This document shows, piece after piece, positions 32,876 to 43,889 of a stretch of DNA of 64,000 bases. The DNA is from Zeus faber (taxonomy: Eukaryota; Chordata; Actinopteri; Zeiformes; Zeidae): the NCBI GenBank assembly GCA_960531495.1, contig OY482854.1, positions 7,848,259-7,912,258 of the forward strand, given 5' to 3'. The translations under genes and the position numbers were made by a program. Within the stretch, counting starts at the first letter, position 1. The number at the start of each line of letters is the position of its first letter. Under the pieces are notes generated by a model. It made no database searches, was not told the DNA's origin, and worked only from the letters and a program-made list of their open reading frames with translations.

Positions 32876-33529
32876 AGATCTCAGTCTCAACTCTATATTC
32901 GGGAATGAAAAGAGTCAAGAATCACGCAAATGCCTCAAGTAGCCCAGCAACACGCTCAACAAGATTACATTTTAATTTGGTGAGTGTGTGACCGGGCGAG
33001 TGAATAAATAATGGACTTTAATGATGGACAATAATGAAGTTGGACACTCAAAATAATGACCCTGGAGTAAATAATGTGGGAAAAAAAGGTGAAGGCGTTT
33101 GGCATAATCTAATAACTCTTGAGAAAATTCCATTCACAACTGAATCTGTATCAAATGAATGAAGAGTCGAAGAGTGCTTTTGTTTTTAATGAATGACTCG
33201 TCAAGAACCGACAAAAAATCAAGCATTTTCGTCATTACTGTCCACTGCGTCCCTCCATCAAAGCACCTCAGTCCCAGTGACAAGTTCAACTGACTAAGCT
33301 CAGGATAACATACTGTTTGTTTCCACTATGTTTTCCCCAGTTTTCCTGAGCTATTTCCTTTTATCTGTCAGGGCAACACACTGCTCTTTGGTTATATGAG
33401 AGAAAAATGCATACGATCAACTATTTTGAATAAGGACAAAGGCCTCTACCTCCAGAGGGGGTTTTAAAGCATTTGTCTTTTTCCCCAGGAACCCCCCAGA
33501 GTTTATGTAAAGAGAAATTTTTTGCTGCT
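32876..33529. other. No feature recognised
   Basis: No ORF or clear repeat. Text such as AATGACTCGTCAAGAACCGA near 33190 also appears in similar form near 48985 (AGTGACTCCTCAAGAACCGA), a hint of an unrecognised interspersed repeat. Confidence 0.4.
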
Positions 33530-33942
33530 CACAATGTAAATTCTAACATGAAAGACTCAGAGCACATTTGGCTCTGTTTACCGTCTATGGAGATGAAGAA
33601 TCTCAACAGGGGGCCTAGAGGTGCATTGTAAGGGACTGTAATCCGCGTCTGCCAGGTCAAGTTTGCAAGTACCTGGGAATTGAGGGTCTGAGGGTGGCAC
33701 CCAAGGAAACAGTTGGGGGGCACAGACTTGTAAGGGACTTCTGACCCAAGCCACACCCTGTTTTTTGTATAAAGCCTGCTGTCTTCAGAAATGATACCAG
33801 ATTGATCGTAACGCTGCTTTGGAGCAGTGCTGAATCTTTCTCTTTATTCTGCAGAATAAATATCTTGAATATTCTCAGTTTTTGTTTTCTTGTAGCGGGC
33901 AGATTAACCTCACTGATCTTTGTGGAAGAATTTCTTTCACAG
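33530..33942 (+). mobile_element. Possible solo LTR
   Basis: LTR-like order on the plus strand: TATA-like TTTTTTGTATAAAGCCTGCT at 33761-33780, polyadenylation signal AATAAA at 33856-33861 followed by a T/GT-rich stretch, and a CA end in GGAAGAATTTCTTTCACA at about 33924-33941. Next comes GTTATTGGGGGATGAATTT, which has a faint primer-site look. No partner LTR or coding sequence was found nearby. Left boundary is guessed. Confidence 0.4.
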
Positions 33943-35708
33943 TTATTGGGGGATGAATTTTGATGTTGTCACTGTGCAGTTGAGGTGTGGCATTGGACAG
34001 AGTAAAAATAATAATATTTAATTTGTCAGCAACTTTAAACCACGTCGACTAAATTAAATTTGAGCTATATCCAGTCACCAAGAATTGTCATCCCAATGCT
34101 GTTGTTCCAGTCCATTGTGGGCATTGAGTGGACTCGAGGGGTTTTACCAAAGCTCTGTGCAAATAGTCAGGGAGGCCCAGAATCATTGAATGAGTGAAAT
34201 CACAGGTTTTTGATCACAAAGAAGGGGATTAAATCAAACTGACGGACCATTTTGGTGCGTTGGGAGGACAGTCAGTTCTGTCGTATGGGACAGTGGAGCT
34301 TCAAGCAATTTTACCAAAAATATATATTTGTCTATGGTCTGGCTTTTCCACGTTCTCAATTCAGGATTCCCCGCTTCTGCCTCACAACTGACTAAACGTA
34401 CAAGAATGATGGTGGAGAATGGTGGGTTTGAAAGAACCTCTCCTTAGGGATGAAGGATGAATGGATTTAAAGGGATCAAACTATGACAAAATGTTGGTTG
34501 GACGTTGGATTAGGGCTCCAGAAAGAAATTCGATATCTATATCTCTCTGTGCTCATGTCGACCCCTGCCCTGATTTAGGAGAATACTTTGAGAAAAATCT
34601 AAGGGAACGGATAAATGCATGTTCTTGTCATTCGTCTGAGGTTTTTCCCCAACACAATGGGAATATTTACTGAGTCGTGTTAGGCTACAACTCGCTTTTG
34701 TTTTTTTGTCATTTTGATTTTGTGGTAATCTCATTAATTACAGTTAAAAGTAGGTGTTTTTACATGAAGGCTATTGTTCCATTGGTGCTCTTTGGTGTCC
34801 ATTAAATCCTGACAATCCACAGACAATTAGGATTTACTGGCTTCTGAGAGGCTTCTGAGAGGCTTTTCCAAACATACAGCATTTTTTTTTTCTCATGGAT
34901 TTGACCAGCGTGTGGCAAGAGTAATCAACTTGGCATGGCGGCTGTTTTTTTTTGTTGTAAGAAATAGGCAGACTAAGTAATTTCAAAAAAGAAATGTGAA
35001 AACCTTTGAAATAACTTGCTGAATGAGATGTGTCAGACTTTTTACCCAGTGCTTTTCAATTCAAGTAGGATTCCTACCTTTCTGCCAAGAAAGGAGTTAT
35101 TATGGAAGGTACTTTTAAGTTACAGTTGTAAACAATCAGAAAATTTGTTTGCGACATCCAATGGCTCGAGACAGTTTATTTTAATATATATTTTGGTATG
35201 CATTAAGAAAAAGATTATGTCATTAAAGTGTTACAGGTGCCTTTTTTGTCGGCCTTTACCGATGTTAGATAGACTCCAGGATGGGATGATTTTTACAATA
35301 AACTTCCACCCAGATTAAAAAGTGGATTGTTAAATTCATGGAGTACTTAATTTCCTTTGGAGAAAAAACCCTTTTACAAAGTGTGAATATCCTGAATTTT
35401 CTTGTGGCATTTTATCACCAAGTACACAAGCAAGTGTCTTTAATGCTAGAAACATCTACATTAAAGGGGACCTGATGTGCTTTCCCCTACTTAATGTCAT
35501 ATATATTATGTTTCAATGTCAGATCTTTATATTAGACGCGGCCAAAGTGTCAAATAATGAGGTAAACTAATGACAAAGTAATCGCTGTGAACAAAATGCT
35601 TAGGCTTCTGAATGCTTGGTTTTCAAAAATGTTTTCTACTCTCTGCACGAGCTGAGGTGAGCTCGTCACGGATTTCATTCGATGGTCATCTGCTCCATCT
35701 GATCCGTT
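33943..35708. other. No supported gene
   Basis: AT-rich, short frames only. TTAAAGGGGACCTGATGTGC at 35462 resembles the start of the unit at 14838 and may be the true start of repeat E copy 2. Confidence 0.45.
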
Positions 35709-36105
35709 ATGCATTTCACCAAACAAAACCAATAAAAAAGTGTGTTTTCATTGTCGATTGAAAATCCCTGCATGCACAGGTGCAATGCAATGTCCGCGTC
35801 CAGGAGCCTGAAGCGCATCAACAAAAATCGTAACAACTTTTTCAATTAGGTCTTGTAGATCTAATATAAGTGATCAAAGTTGTTCAGGAACAGATTTTGC
35901 TTGACTGATAAGGTGAAATCAGTGAAAGTTACGAAACCCAGAAGCCATGCTTAAACGCCATTGGCTCACAGAACCATTTTAGCTCACAGAGCTCATGGCC
36001 TCAGGAGGGTGTCTCCACCCATTGAAATAGCCCATTTTTAGACCGGGTGAATTGGATGCATGTTAGAATGGCTCGAAAGCATAATCTGAGTGATATTTTC
36101 AATAT
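35709..36105 (+). repeat. Interspersed repeat E, copy 2
   Basis: Colinear with 15733-16190: CATTTCACCAAACAAAACCA, GGTCTTGTAGATCTAATATA, CTGATAAGGTGAAATCAGTG, CGCCATTGGCTCACAGAACC and ATGTTAGAATGGCTCGAAAG. Non-coding. Confidence 0.65.
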
Positions 36106-38017
36106 ACAATAAGCTATCACATTGGTTTCGAAGAATAATCCACTGTTTGCGGATTAATTGAGAAAAATACACTGTGTTCAACAGTGGGAATCAAGAACGA
36201 AAAACTTGAAAAGCCTAATCAAACTGCATTAATTAAAGCTGGTCCATTATCTGATGTTCCACTCTATCTTAAGTCAAATCATTATTAAGGAAATGGTTTT
36301 ATATTTCCTTGTTCATAACCAAGTAGAGGCTTACATCAGGGAAACTTATTGGAAATAAACAATGAATATGTTTTGAATTAATTAAACGAGCAACAGTATG
36401 CAGTACAGAACTAACCCAGTGGCCTTGGACAGATCTCTGTCCAATGAACGATGATGGGGTTACTTATGCTGCAGGTGCTAACCGTTAGGTCATATGGCAT
36501 CAATAGACCATCATCATTATTTGGACAGAGCTGACAGGTGGGCTGCTATGACCTAAGTGCACCATCATTGTTGGAAGTGGAGTCCATGTGTAAATTGGTT
36601 CCAGCAATTCTTTAACATATTCACGTATTCCCACACTGAACCACTCCTCTAGAGGAGAACCATGTTGACCTCTATAATCTAGCTACGACACAAGCAACGG
36701 AGTGAGGTCAGCGAGGTCAATATCCAAGATGTTGCCGATGACCACCATTGTCACACTAGGAGGATTGTTCTCCTGCTCTCACGTTGCACGGGCAGATCCT
36801 TGTTGTAATTGTCAGGGTGACATCATTCCCTTGTAGTTAAACAGTATTGATTGCACTTTGAGAACTGGAGCTCGCGATACCATGTTATTGGAATTTATAA
36901 CTTTTCCTGTTGGTTATGAATGTCTGCACATAGCGGCATTGTGATTATTACATACTACAATTTGATGGGGTTGAAAAATTCCCACAGCGCAACAGATCAA
37001 TGAGCCGTAGCTTGAGCGGCTCTTGAGAGGTTAAAATAACTTACTTTTCAAGGGGTTAGTTTGATTGTCTCCTCTTAATATTGACAAATGACAAATTGAC
37101 AGAATGAAAAATGGGGCTTTTTTTCTGAAAGGCGGTGGAGTAAATGTATAAAATCCCATAAAATGAAGTTACAACTGAACTACCAGGACCTTAGAATTGC
37201 ACTCACGCAGAGCATTTAAGTCTTCATTTCGGACATGTTCCCTTTAATTATTCATGTTTACATGGACTAAGACGACATATCAGCTAGATTTTCTTTTAAA
37301 GTTGAACTGATGGATCCAGTGGCATTGTCCAAAACCAAGGGGTATAGTTGGTTTGATTGCAATCGTATTGATGCCATGATACCTCATGATCATACCATAC
37401 CTCAAGGTCAATCAGACCTTTTATTAAACTTGATTAAAGGATAAAGTTATGAGAAACCACAATGCACTGTGGGAAAAGGGCCATTGGGCTCAATCACTGT
37501 ATGTAAGCAAAAACTTTGGAGGAATGTGGCAGGATTGTTGAGAACAATGTCAACGGGGAAGACTTCTTAAATATCTAATATTCTTTGAGATTAATGCTAA
37601 GTCAGAGCTTTGGGATCAGAACTTGCACGTGTGTATCATACATTTATCTGTCTATGAGCTACGTACTGCCTGTGAAACTCATTGCGTTGGTGCTGTAGGG
37701 GTTGCCAGTTATGGTGTAAGGCATCGCAGTTCATATATGGCAACCCACAACTAACTTGAAACGGCGTTTCACAGCTGAAAATCACTGTGCCCATCGGATG
37801 GATAAATGGTTATGCGTCAAAAATGGTTCAGAATAAAAGAGAATTTGCCTTTGTTTAACTCCTAAATATTATGTCTTACTCCTAAAGTATGGATATATAT
37901 TTTTTATTTGAGCACAAACTCGACAATAAGTCTAATTTATCATTTGTCGTTTCAAGAAAATCCATAGCTGCTAGCAGCCAAAAATATAAGACAAAATAGA
38001 GTTCAAGTGAATATATG
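36106..38017. other. No feature recognised
   Basis: No open frame over 60 codons and no recognisable repeat in nearly 2 kb. The sequence looks like plain unique intergenic or intronic DNA. Confidence 0.5.
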
Positions 38018-38057
38018 GACTAATAAACCTCTTGAATCTTGAGTCTTGAATCTGAAT
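38018..38057 (+). repeat. L2-like LINE 3' tail fragment
   Basis: AATAAACCTCTTGAATCTTG followed by AGTCTTGAATCTGAAT, the terminal polyadenylation signal and TTGAATC repeats found at the 3' end of the L2 copies ending at 62254 and 43896. Only the tail is present. Confidence 0.65.
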
Positions 38058-38754
38058 ATGTCTGCACTTTCAAATTTTTTTTTTTCTTTGACTGTTTTTA
38101 TGTCAACAACTGAGAGTTAGGGTAAAACTTATAAAAGCGATCTTACGAACAGCAAGACATTTTCATCAATTTCGAATGATGAAATCTGAGCAACGATTTG
38201 CAGTATCATTTGACAAGTTCAGAATCTGCATTTTTCATCTGATTTTTTTTCTATGGCCAAGATCTTATTAACGAACCAGTAGAATATCACATTTGCTTAC
38301 AACTTCAAATCCAGATCGACTCAAATAAAATTTAGCTAAATCCGCAAATTATCAACACGATGCTATTAAATTTTTCCTATCAGGACATAGAGGATATGTG
38401 TTTTAACAGCTTAGTCACTATTCACTCATCAGCAAGGTCACCACCAAACAGTGTTACGACAGCAGTTAGTTTGTAATCTATACTCAGTCAGCCATGAAAT
38501 TGGCGACATGAGTGACAGAATCTCTTCATATCGCTGTCTCATTGCTAACTCTGGGAAAGATTATTTTTCGGCAGATACGTCTCACATGTATGTTATTCTG
38601 AGATGGAAAACTGAGTCAGAAGCATAGCCGAAAAAACACCATGGTGTGAGCTAAAATGGTTTTGTTGTTGCTAAGGTACGGACAGGGAGAGGTTTCAACA
38701 TAAATGAACATACACACACATACATGGACATTATTGTTTTAAATCATATCATGT

Positions 38755-38985
38755 ATAACAAAGTATAGTACAATAGAACAGGTATAGTAGAGTATATTTT
38801 AGAACATTTCATGGAACAGTACAGTTTTTACAATACAGAGTAGTACAGTACATCTAGTATAATACACTCGAGTATAGTATAGAACAGTATAGTACAGTAC
38901 AATATAGCATAGTATACTATAGTGTAGTGTAGAACAGTGTAGTACACTAAAGTATAATATCATCCACTCAAGTATAGTGTAGAAT
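38755..38985. repeat. Degenerate AGTATAGTAC array
   Basis: About 230 bp of imperfect ACAGTATAGTACAGTA-like units of about 10 bp. Not in register over long distances. A sister array lies at 45960-46190. Confidence 0.8.
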
Positions 38986-38993
38986 GTATTGCT

Positions 38994-39180
38994 AGGCAAG
39001 TTTATTTGTATAGCACATTTCAACAAGGCAATTCAAAATTATTTTCATAAAACATAAAAATTATTAAATCAAAGTGCAAAAAACACATTATAAAAGGACA
39101 TAGAATGCATGAAGTTAAAAAAAGCGAAAACATAGAACGCATAAAAGTTGGAGTGCAGTGCTAGAAGTTAATCAAAGAAA
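38994..39180 (-). repeat. LINE 3' tail fragment
   Basis: GCAAGTTTATTTGTATAGCA then CATTTCAACAAGGCAATTCA and AATCAAAGTGCAAAAAACAC match the start of the longer minus-strand LINE at 41985-43105 (CATTTCAACAACTAGGCAGT, AGTGCAAAAAAAAAACACAT). This is the 3' terminal part alone. Confidence 0.7.
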
Positions 39181-39197
39181 CCTGGTTTTACTCTTTG

Positions 39198-39479
39198 TTA
39201 ACAATTATCTCGCCTATTTCCCAAACAGCACCTATTCCCCCAAATAGTGTTTAACTTGTCAAGGCAATGTCCGAGCCCCGAAGAACCAGTTAGGAGATAC
39301 TTGCCTTCGCCTATTCCCCGAATAGCGTTTTACCTTGTCAAGGCGATATCCTAGCCCCGGAGAATCGGTCTGGAGATCTTTTCCTTCGCCTATTCCCCGA
39401 ATTGCATTTTATCTTATTAAGGCAATATCCTAGCCCCGAAAAACCGGTCCGGAGATTTTTTCTTTGTTAACAACTATTT
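39198..39479 (+). repeat. Minisatellite of about 80 bp, left block
   Basis: Three tandem units: each has GCCTATTCCCCGAATAGCG-like text, TTACCTTGTCAAGGCGATAT, CCTAGCCCCGGAGAATCGG-like text and GGAGATCTTTTCCTTC. Units start at about 39211, 39309 and 39387. The array resumes at 41464-41567 and 41857-41935, on the far side of two retroelement insertions. Confidence 0.85.
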
Positions 39480-39678
39480 TTACTCAGGGGCGTGAACGAG
39501 GGGGCTCCAGGAGGCGAGGGGATGTCAGCGTGGTAGACTCACACTCCCCGCCTCTGTGTCAGCAGTGGCCAATTTAATGACTGGCCAATGACTGGCCCAG
39601 CAGTCTGTCTTTGTTGTATGACAGGTAACCAATAAAACACGCATCCTTGTGGAGAACCTAGGTAGCGAACGCACTACA
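39480..39678 (+). repeat. 5' LTR of the gypsy element
   Basis: Ends with GTGGAGAACCTAGGTAGCGA then ACGCACTACA. It includes the AATAAA signal at 39632-39637. Shorter than the 3' LTR, so probably internally deleted; the start is approximate. Confidence 0.6.
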
Positions 39679-39720
39679 GTGGTGTAGTCTGCAGGATCTT
39701 GTCAAGGCCAAATTCACAAA

Positions 39721-40440
39721 ATGGAGCGGACCCCACTGGAGAACTTGGTCAGCCACCTGGCCCCAATGCAGGAGGGGCACACAATGGTCCTGCAACAACA
39801 GACCCAGAAGTTTCAGGCAATAGTGTGGACCCAGGAGGCGGATCGCTATGTGCTGCAGGAGCTGCTACGGGAACAGCCACCCACCCACTCACCGCGGGCG
39901 GGTGGCTTTTCCCGTAGTGGACAATGCAGGGGCCAAAGTTCAAACGTGGCCCCTGCAGCGGATGACCGGCGAGAACAATGCCGAGGCCTTCCTCGCCACG
40001 TTTGAACTATGAACGGCTGTGGGTGGATAGTACAGCGAGGAGACTGCCCTGCGTCTGCTCCCTCTGCTTACGGGGGAGGGACAACTGGCGGCCCACAGCC
40101 TGCCGACCTGGTGAAGAAGGCCATCCTGGACCGGCTGGGGATGGCACCAGAGGGACACCGGCAGTGCTCTTGAACCCTGGCCGGCCTACTGGCCGGCCCT
40201 TTGCCTGTACCCAGCAGCTTATGGATGCGGCCAGGCGGTGGCCACAGCCGGGGCAGAAAACGGCTGACCAGATTGTCATGGCCAGCTCTTGCCAATGCAG
40301 CTTGGTCCATTGCATTGGCAAGACACCCTGGAAGCAGCCGTCACACTTGCCGAGGACCACCTGGTGACCCATGTCCGCCTCCCTGTCGAGGACCATGAGC
40401 CAGCAAGACGCTCTGTCCGACCCGAGGACCACTAGGGAAC
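39721..40440 (+). pseudogene. Gypsy gag polyprotein fragment
   Basis: Starts MERTPLENLVSHLAPMQEG, a glutamine-rich N-terminus. After a frame change come WPLQRMTGENNAEAFLATFE (39950-40008) and LLPLLTGEGQLAAHSLP near 40050-40100, typical of the SCAN-like capsid core of fish gypsy gag. Further on are GRPTGRPFACTQQLMDAARR and a ADQIV segment (about 40170-40290). A later frame near 40690 (KGLDTKLCWTPA) resembles a protease entry with the catalytic aspartate region, and VIGEKCIWCRPRLSPACRT matches the RAAVxSRLxHP part. The frame is broken by indels and stops. It would have formed particle structure. Confidence 0.7.
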
Positions 40441-41048
40441 CAGCTGGGGTGGTGGACCGCTGGAGGGACACTAGGAAACATTCCCGCACCAACCCTTTTT
40501 TCTCCCTACCCTCTTCCCAGCGTAACATGGAGCCAACAGATGGCTCCTGAGACGCTCCGGCATGGGTGCTGGTGCTGCGGGCAGCTTGGCCACTGCCCCT
40601 TGATGGAGGTCAGACAGGTTGTCCGAGTCGCCGGCACGCCGGGCCTCCTCCTGGTCATGTAGGGACCTATACTAACCGGTAAGGTTACAAGGGGCTAGAC
40701 ACTAAGCTTTGCTGGACTCCAGCTGCACGCAGACCATCATCTGGCAAGGCCTGGTTTGACCCGGGGATTTGGTGGAGGCATCACAGGTGGAGATTTGGTG
40801 TGTCCATGGGGTTCACGTTTATTCCATGGTGCAGCTGGAAATTTGTCATTGGGGAAAAATGCATTTGGTGCAGGCCGCGGTTAAGTCCCGCCTGTCGCAC
40901 CTCCTGTTATTAGGCACAGATTGGCCTGGGTTTTGAGCGCTGATGCAGGAAGCGAGGGGGTACGTTCGCAGCCAGTAGGGACATGGAATTTCTGCGCGGC
41001 GCCCAGGGACTGTAGAGATACGGCAGAGGCAGCCAGGGGGGTGGGGAC

Positions 41049-41463
41049 AGTTGTGCCTCCCCAAGGGGATCCTCTGCCCGGTGAGCTTTCCTGAAGGGCA
41101 CTTCCCCTTCGAACAGTCGGAAGAGACGAGTTGGGCCCGGAGGTTCCAAAAGCTACCAATGAGACCCCGGCGCACACTGCCTCTGTGCCAGCTGTGACCA
41201 ATTGAATGACTGGCCAATCCCAGCAGCTGGGAAGGTTTCTTATATCTGTTTGTCTTGCAGTGAGGGAAGCGATGGCAGGGATCGTGCAGGAGCGCTCTTG
41301 AAGAATGCCAATCAGAGCATGTCCTTAAAGTTCTGACTTCGTTGTGTGACCAGCATTTTCTGTTAGGAACTGACTGCAATAAAACCCGCCGTGCCGCCGC
41401 TTCTGCACCGCTAACCCTGTGTCACGTGTCCTTGTGGAGAACCTGGGTAGCGAACATGCTACA
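41049..41463 (+). repeat. 3' LTR of the gypsy element
   Basis: About 415 bp from after the polypurine-like tract to CTACA. Contains TTGAATGACTGGCCAATCCC (shared with the 5' LTR), a TTCTTATATCTGTTTGTC TATA-like stretch near 41230, and AATAAAAC at 41379-41386. The left boundary is an estimate. Confidence 0.6.
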
Positions 41464-41567
41464 CACTTATTCCCAGAATAGTATTTTACCTTGTCAAGGT
41501 GATGTCCTAGCCCAGGAGAACTGGTCTGGAGATAATTTCCTTCGCCTATTCTCAGAATAGCGTTTCA
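41464..41567 (+). repeat. Minisatellite of about 80 bp, middle block
   Basis: ACTTATTCCCAGAATAGTAT, TTACCTTGTCAAGGTGATGT, CCTAGCCCAGGAGAACTGG and a new unit start GCCTATTCTCAGAATAGCG. Continues at 41857 after the RTE insertion. Confidence 0.85.
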
Positions 41568-41856
41568 GGAGTAGCAGGACAACAAACAGGAGTAAGGCGA
41601 AGAGAGAAGAATCAAGACTGAGATGGTTTGGACACGTGTGTAGGAGAGATGAGAGTTACATTAGGAGAAGGATGCTGAGGACGGAGCTGCCAGGCAAGAG
41701 GAAAAGAGGAAGGCCAAAGAGAAGGTTTATGGATGTGGTGAGGAAGGACATGCAGGTGGTTGGTGTAAGGGAGGATGATGAGCAGAACAGAAGTTATTGG
41801 ATGCAGATGATCTGCTGTGGCCACCCCTAATGGGAACAGCCGAAAGAAAAAAGAAG
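41568..41856 (+). mobile_element. RTE-clade LINE 3' end with 20-bp target-site duplication
   Basis: Encodes the C-terminus RLRWFGHVCRRDESYIRRRM then LPGKRKRGRPKRRFMDVVRK, typical of RTE reverse transcriptases, and ends with CCCCTAATGGGAACAGCCGAA and an AAAGAAAAAAGAAG tail. The flanking ATTCTCAGAATAGCGTTTCA at 41548-41567 is repeated with one mismatch at 41857-41876. The insertion breaks a minisatellite unit, and the unit continues after the duplication. Confidence 0.9.
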
Positions 41857-41935
41857 ATTCTCAGAATAGGGTTTCACCTCTTCAAGGTGATTGCCTAGCC
41901 CCTGAGAACCAGCCTGTAGATCTTTCAGTCATCTG
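41857..41935 (+). repeat. Minisatellite of about 80 bp, right block
   Basis: TTCTCAGAATAGGGTTTCAC, CTCTTCAAGGTGATTGCCTA and GCCCCTGAGAACCAGCCTG: the last unit of the array interrupted by gypsy and RTE insertions. Confidence 0.85.
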
Positions 41936-41984
41936 ATATCACTGTTTCTGATGGACCAAGGCCGTTATAGTACAGTGCACATGA

Positions 41985-43105
41985 AGCCACCAGTGTTCAC
42001 ATTTCAACAACTAGGCAGTTCAAAGTGCTTTAAATAAAACATCAGAAGCATCAAAACAAAGTGCAAAAAAAAAACACATTGTAAAAGAAACAACACCTAA
42101 AATCAAGTAAAAGAGACAGTGCAGTGCAAAAAAATTATATTTGGTTTAGTAAAGGGCAGCGGCAAACAGAAAAGTCTTCAGCCTTGATTCTAAATAGGTG
42201 AGAGTTGCAGCAGACATGGTTTTCTGGGAGTTGTTGCAGATATGTGGAGCATAAAAACTGAACGCAGACTTGTCCCAGACAACCTAAGAGGTCTGGATGG
42301 TTTATAACATAGCAGAAGATCAGAAATGTATTTTGGCCCTGAACCATTCTGTGCTTTATAAACCAACAACAGTGTTTTGAAATCAATTCTTCGATGGACA
42401 GGAAACAGTGTTAAGATCTGAGAACTGGAGTAATATGATCTAATTTCTTGGTCTTAGTGAGGACTCGAGCAGCAGCATTCTGAATCAACTGCAGCTGTCT
42501 GATCAATATTTTTGGGAAGACCTGTAAAGACACCCTTACAGAAGTCTCGTCTCATAAAGATAAATGCATGGACAAGTTTTTCCAAATTCTGCTGAGTCAT
42601 AAGTCATCGTTTAATCCTTGATATATTCTTAAAGTGATATTAGGCAGACTTTGTAATTGTTTTAATGTGGCTTTTGAAATTATTGTCTGAGTCCCTGAAT
42701 ACACAAAGATTTCTGGATTGGATTGTGCTTTTAACACTATCAATTGTAGCTGAGCACTGACTTTATGTCATTCGTCCTTGGCTCAAAAAACATTTGCTTC
42801 AGTTTAGTTTTTGTTTAATTGGAGAAAATTCTGGCACATCCAATTGTTGATTTGATCAATACATTTGCTCAGTGATTGTATTGCACCATTTCCTGGTGAT
42901 ATGGTTATGTGAATTTGTGTGCTGTCCACTTAATTATGGTAACATATTTGAACGTGAACTTGAACTTGATATTTTGTTGTTTCCATAACGTGAGCAAGTG
43001 GGAGCATGTCGATGTTAAACAGAAGAGGCCCCAGAATGGAGCCTTGGGGAACTCTGCATGTCATTTTTGTCTGCTCAGATGTGTAATTACCTACAGTAAA
43101 AGCCA
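41985..43105 (-). mobile_element. LINE of the jockey/CR1 group, 3' part, minus strand
   Basis: Minus-strand text corresponds to RT from motif B to the C-terminus plus 3' tail (see the pseudogene entry). The 5' part is absent. The tail (AGTGCAAAAAAAAAACACAT, CATTTCAACAACTAGGC) also occurs alone at 38994-39180. Confidence 0.8.
42135..43105 (-). pseudogene. LINE reverse transcriptase C-terminal half
   Basis: In various minus frames: MTCRVPQGSILGPLLFNIDM near 43080-43020 (motif B, QGSILGPLLF), then the active-site area where YADD has decayed to stop-VDS (near 42930). The following text includes [56 protein letters not shown] and, at 42290-42160, SAFSFYAPHICNNSQKT then AATLTYLESRLKTFLF. The element family is abundant in teleosts. 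Many stops make this copy inactive. Confidence 0.8.
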
Positions 43106-43143
43106 CTTAGAGAGGGCAACTGGACCATGACAGGGACCATGAA

Positions 43144-43145
<2 letters not shown>

Positions 43146-43181
<36 letters not shown>

Positions 43182-43200
43182 TGTATATATATATTTTTTT
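43146..43200. repeat. (TA)n microsatellite
   Basis: About 18 TA units, a CTG interruption, further TA units and a T-run. Confidence 0.95.
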
Positions 43201-43299
43201 TTATATAACATTATAAACTGTATAAAATATTTCAATATTACAAAATAAAGCCTTGCACTTAATGCATGACCGTTATCCTAAGGTCTGGAAGCCCCCACA

Positions 43300-43363
43300 C
43301 CTAACCCAAACATAATGTTTGGGTTAGGGTAACGGTTAGGGTTAGGGTTAGGGTTAGGGTGGG
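43300..43363 (+). repeat. Short interstitial telomere-like tract with flanking inverted repeat
   Basis: CCTAACCCAAACA (43300-43312) pairs with TGTTTGGGTTAGG (43316-43328) across a 3-base loop. Direct GGTTAGGGTTAGGG repeats follow to about 43360. Confidence 0.85.
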
Positions 43364-43889
43364 ATTCAATGGCCTCTTGGTAGAGGCCACTGAGGAGGAA
43401 CCAGATATTCAGTTTACTGTCTTACAAGACTCAATACGATTAATCTATTATCCAAATAGTTGTTTCTTTAATAGTTGACAAATTATTGTTTGACTAATCA
43501 TTGCATGCATCTCAAAAAAGGATAATTAAATTAATTTTGTAAATAAAAACCATGAAAAAAAACTGTCAACAGTAAAAAACAAGTGTTTAGAAGGATCCAT
43601 ACACTGTTTAGCCTAGTTATCGATTATACAAATTATTATTATATCCCTGGTGTTTATTTTATTTTATTTTATTTTATTTATATTTTTTTAACCTGTGCTG
43701 CCAGCATGCTGGGCAAACAACACAGAGTATTTGTATTTTATTGCATCTATGACAGAGTTAGTCTGCAAGTGGAGTTCAAGTTCTCAACCTGCAATGCAAC
43801 TCTTTATTAATTCTTAAATCATCAAGAACTGCTGCAATAAGTCTGAAATGTATTTTGAAATCAAAAGGCCAAAGATAAGGACCTATACA
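43364..43889. other. No gene; contains an (ATTTT)n run
   Basis: TTTTATTTTATTTTATTTA lies at about 43658-43680. Otherwise AT-rich with no recognisable feature. Confidence 0.5.

Larger units (their letters stand above)
39480..41463 (+). mobile_element. Non-autonomous Ty3/gypsy element with both LTRs, pol deleted
   Basis: Two LTR ends match: CAATAAAACACGCATCCTTG...GGTAGCGAACGCACTACA ends at 39678, and CAATAAAACCCGCC...GGGTAGCGAACATGCTACA ends at 41463. Shared LTR text also includes AATGACTGGCCAAT. Between them lie gag and a protease-like piece, but no RT, RNase H or integrase. A purine-rich AGCCAGGGGGGTGGGGAC at 41032-41049 is placed like a polypurine tract before the 3' LTR. The element sits inside the 80-bp minisatellite. 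Confidence 0.75.

Noticed and set aside
39198..41935. Tandem units of about 80 bp resembling a repeat-spacer array
   Set aside because: The whole unit is repeated, with no unique spacers between constant repeats, and the setting is a vertebrate genome. It is a minisatellite, not CRISPR.
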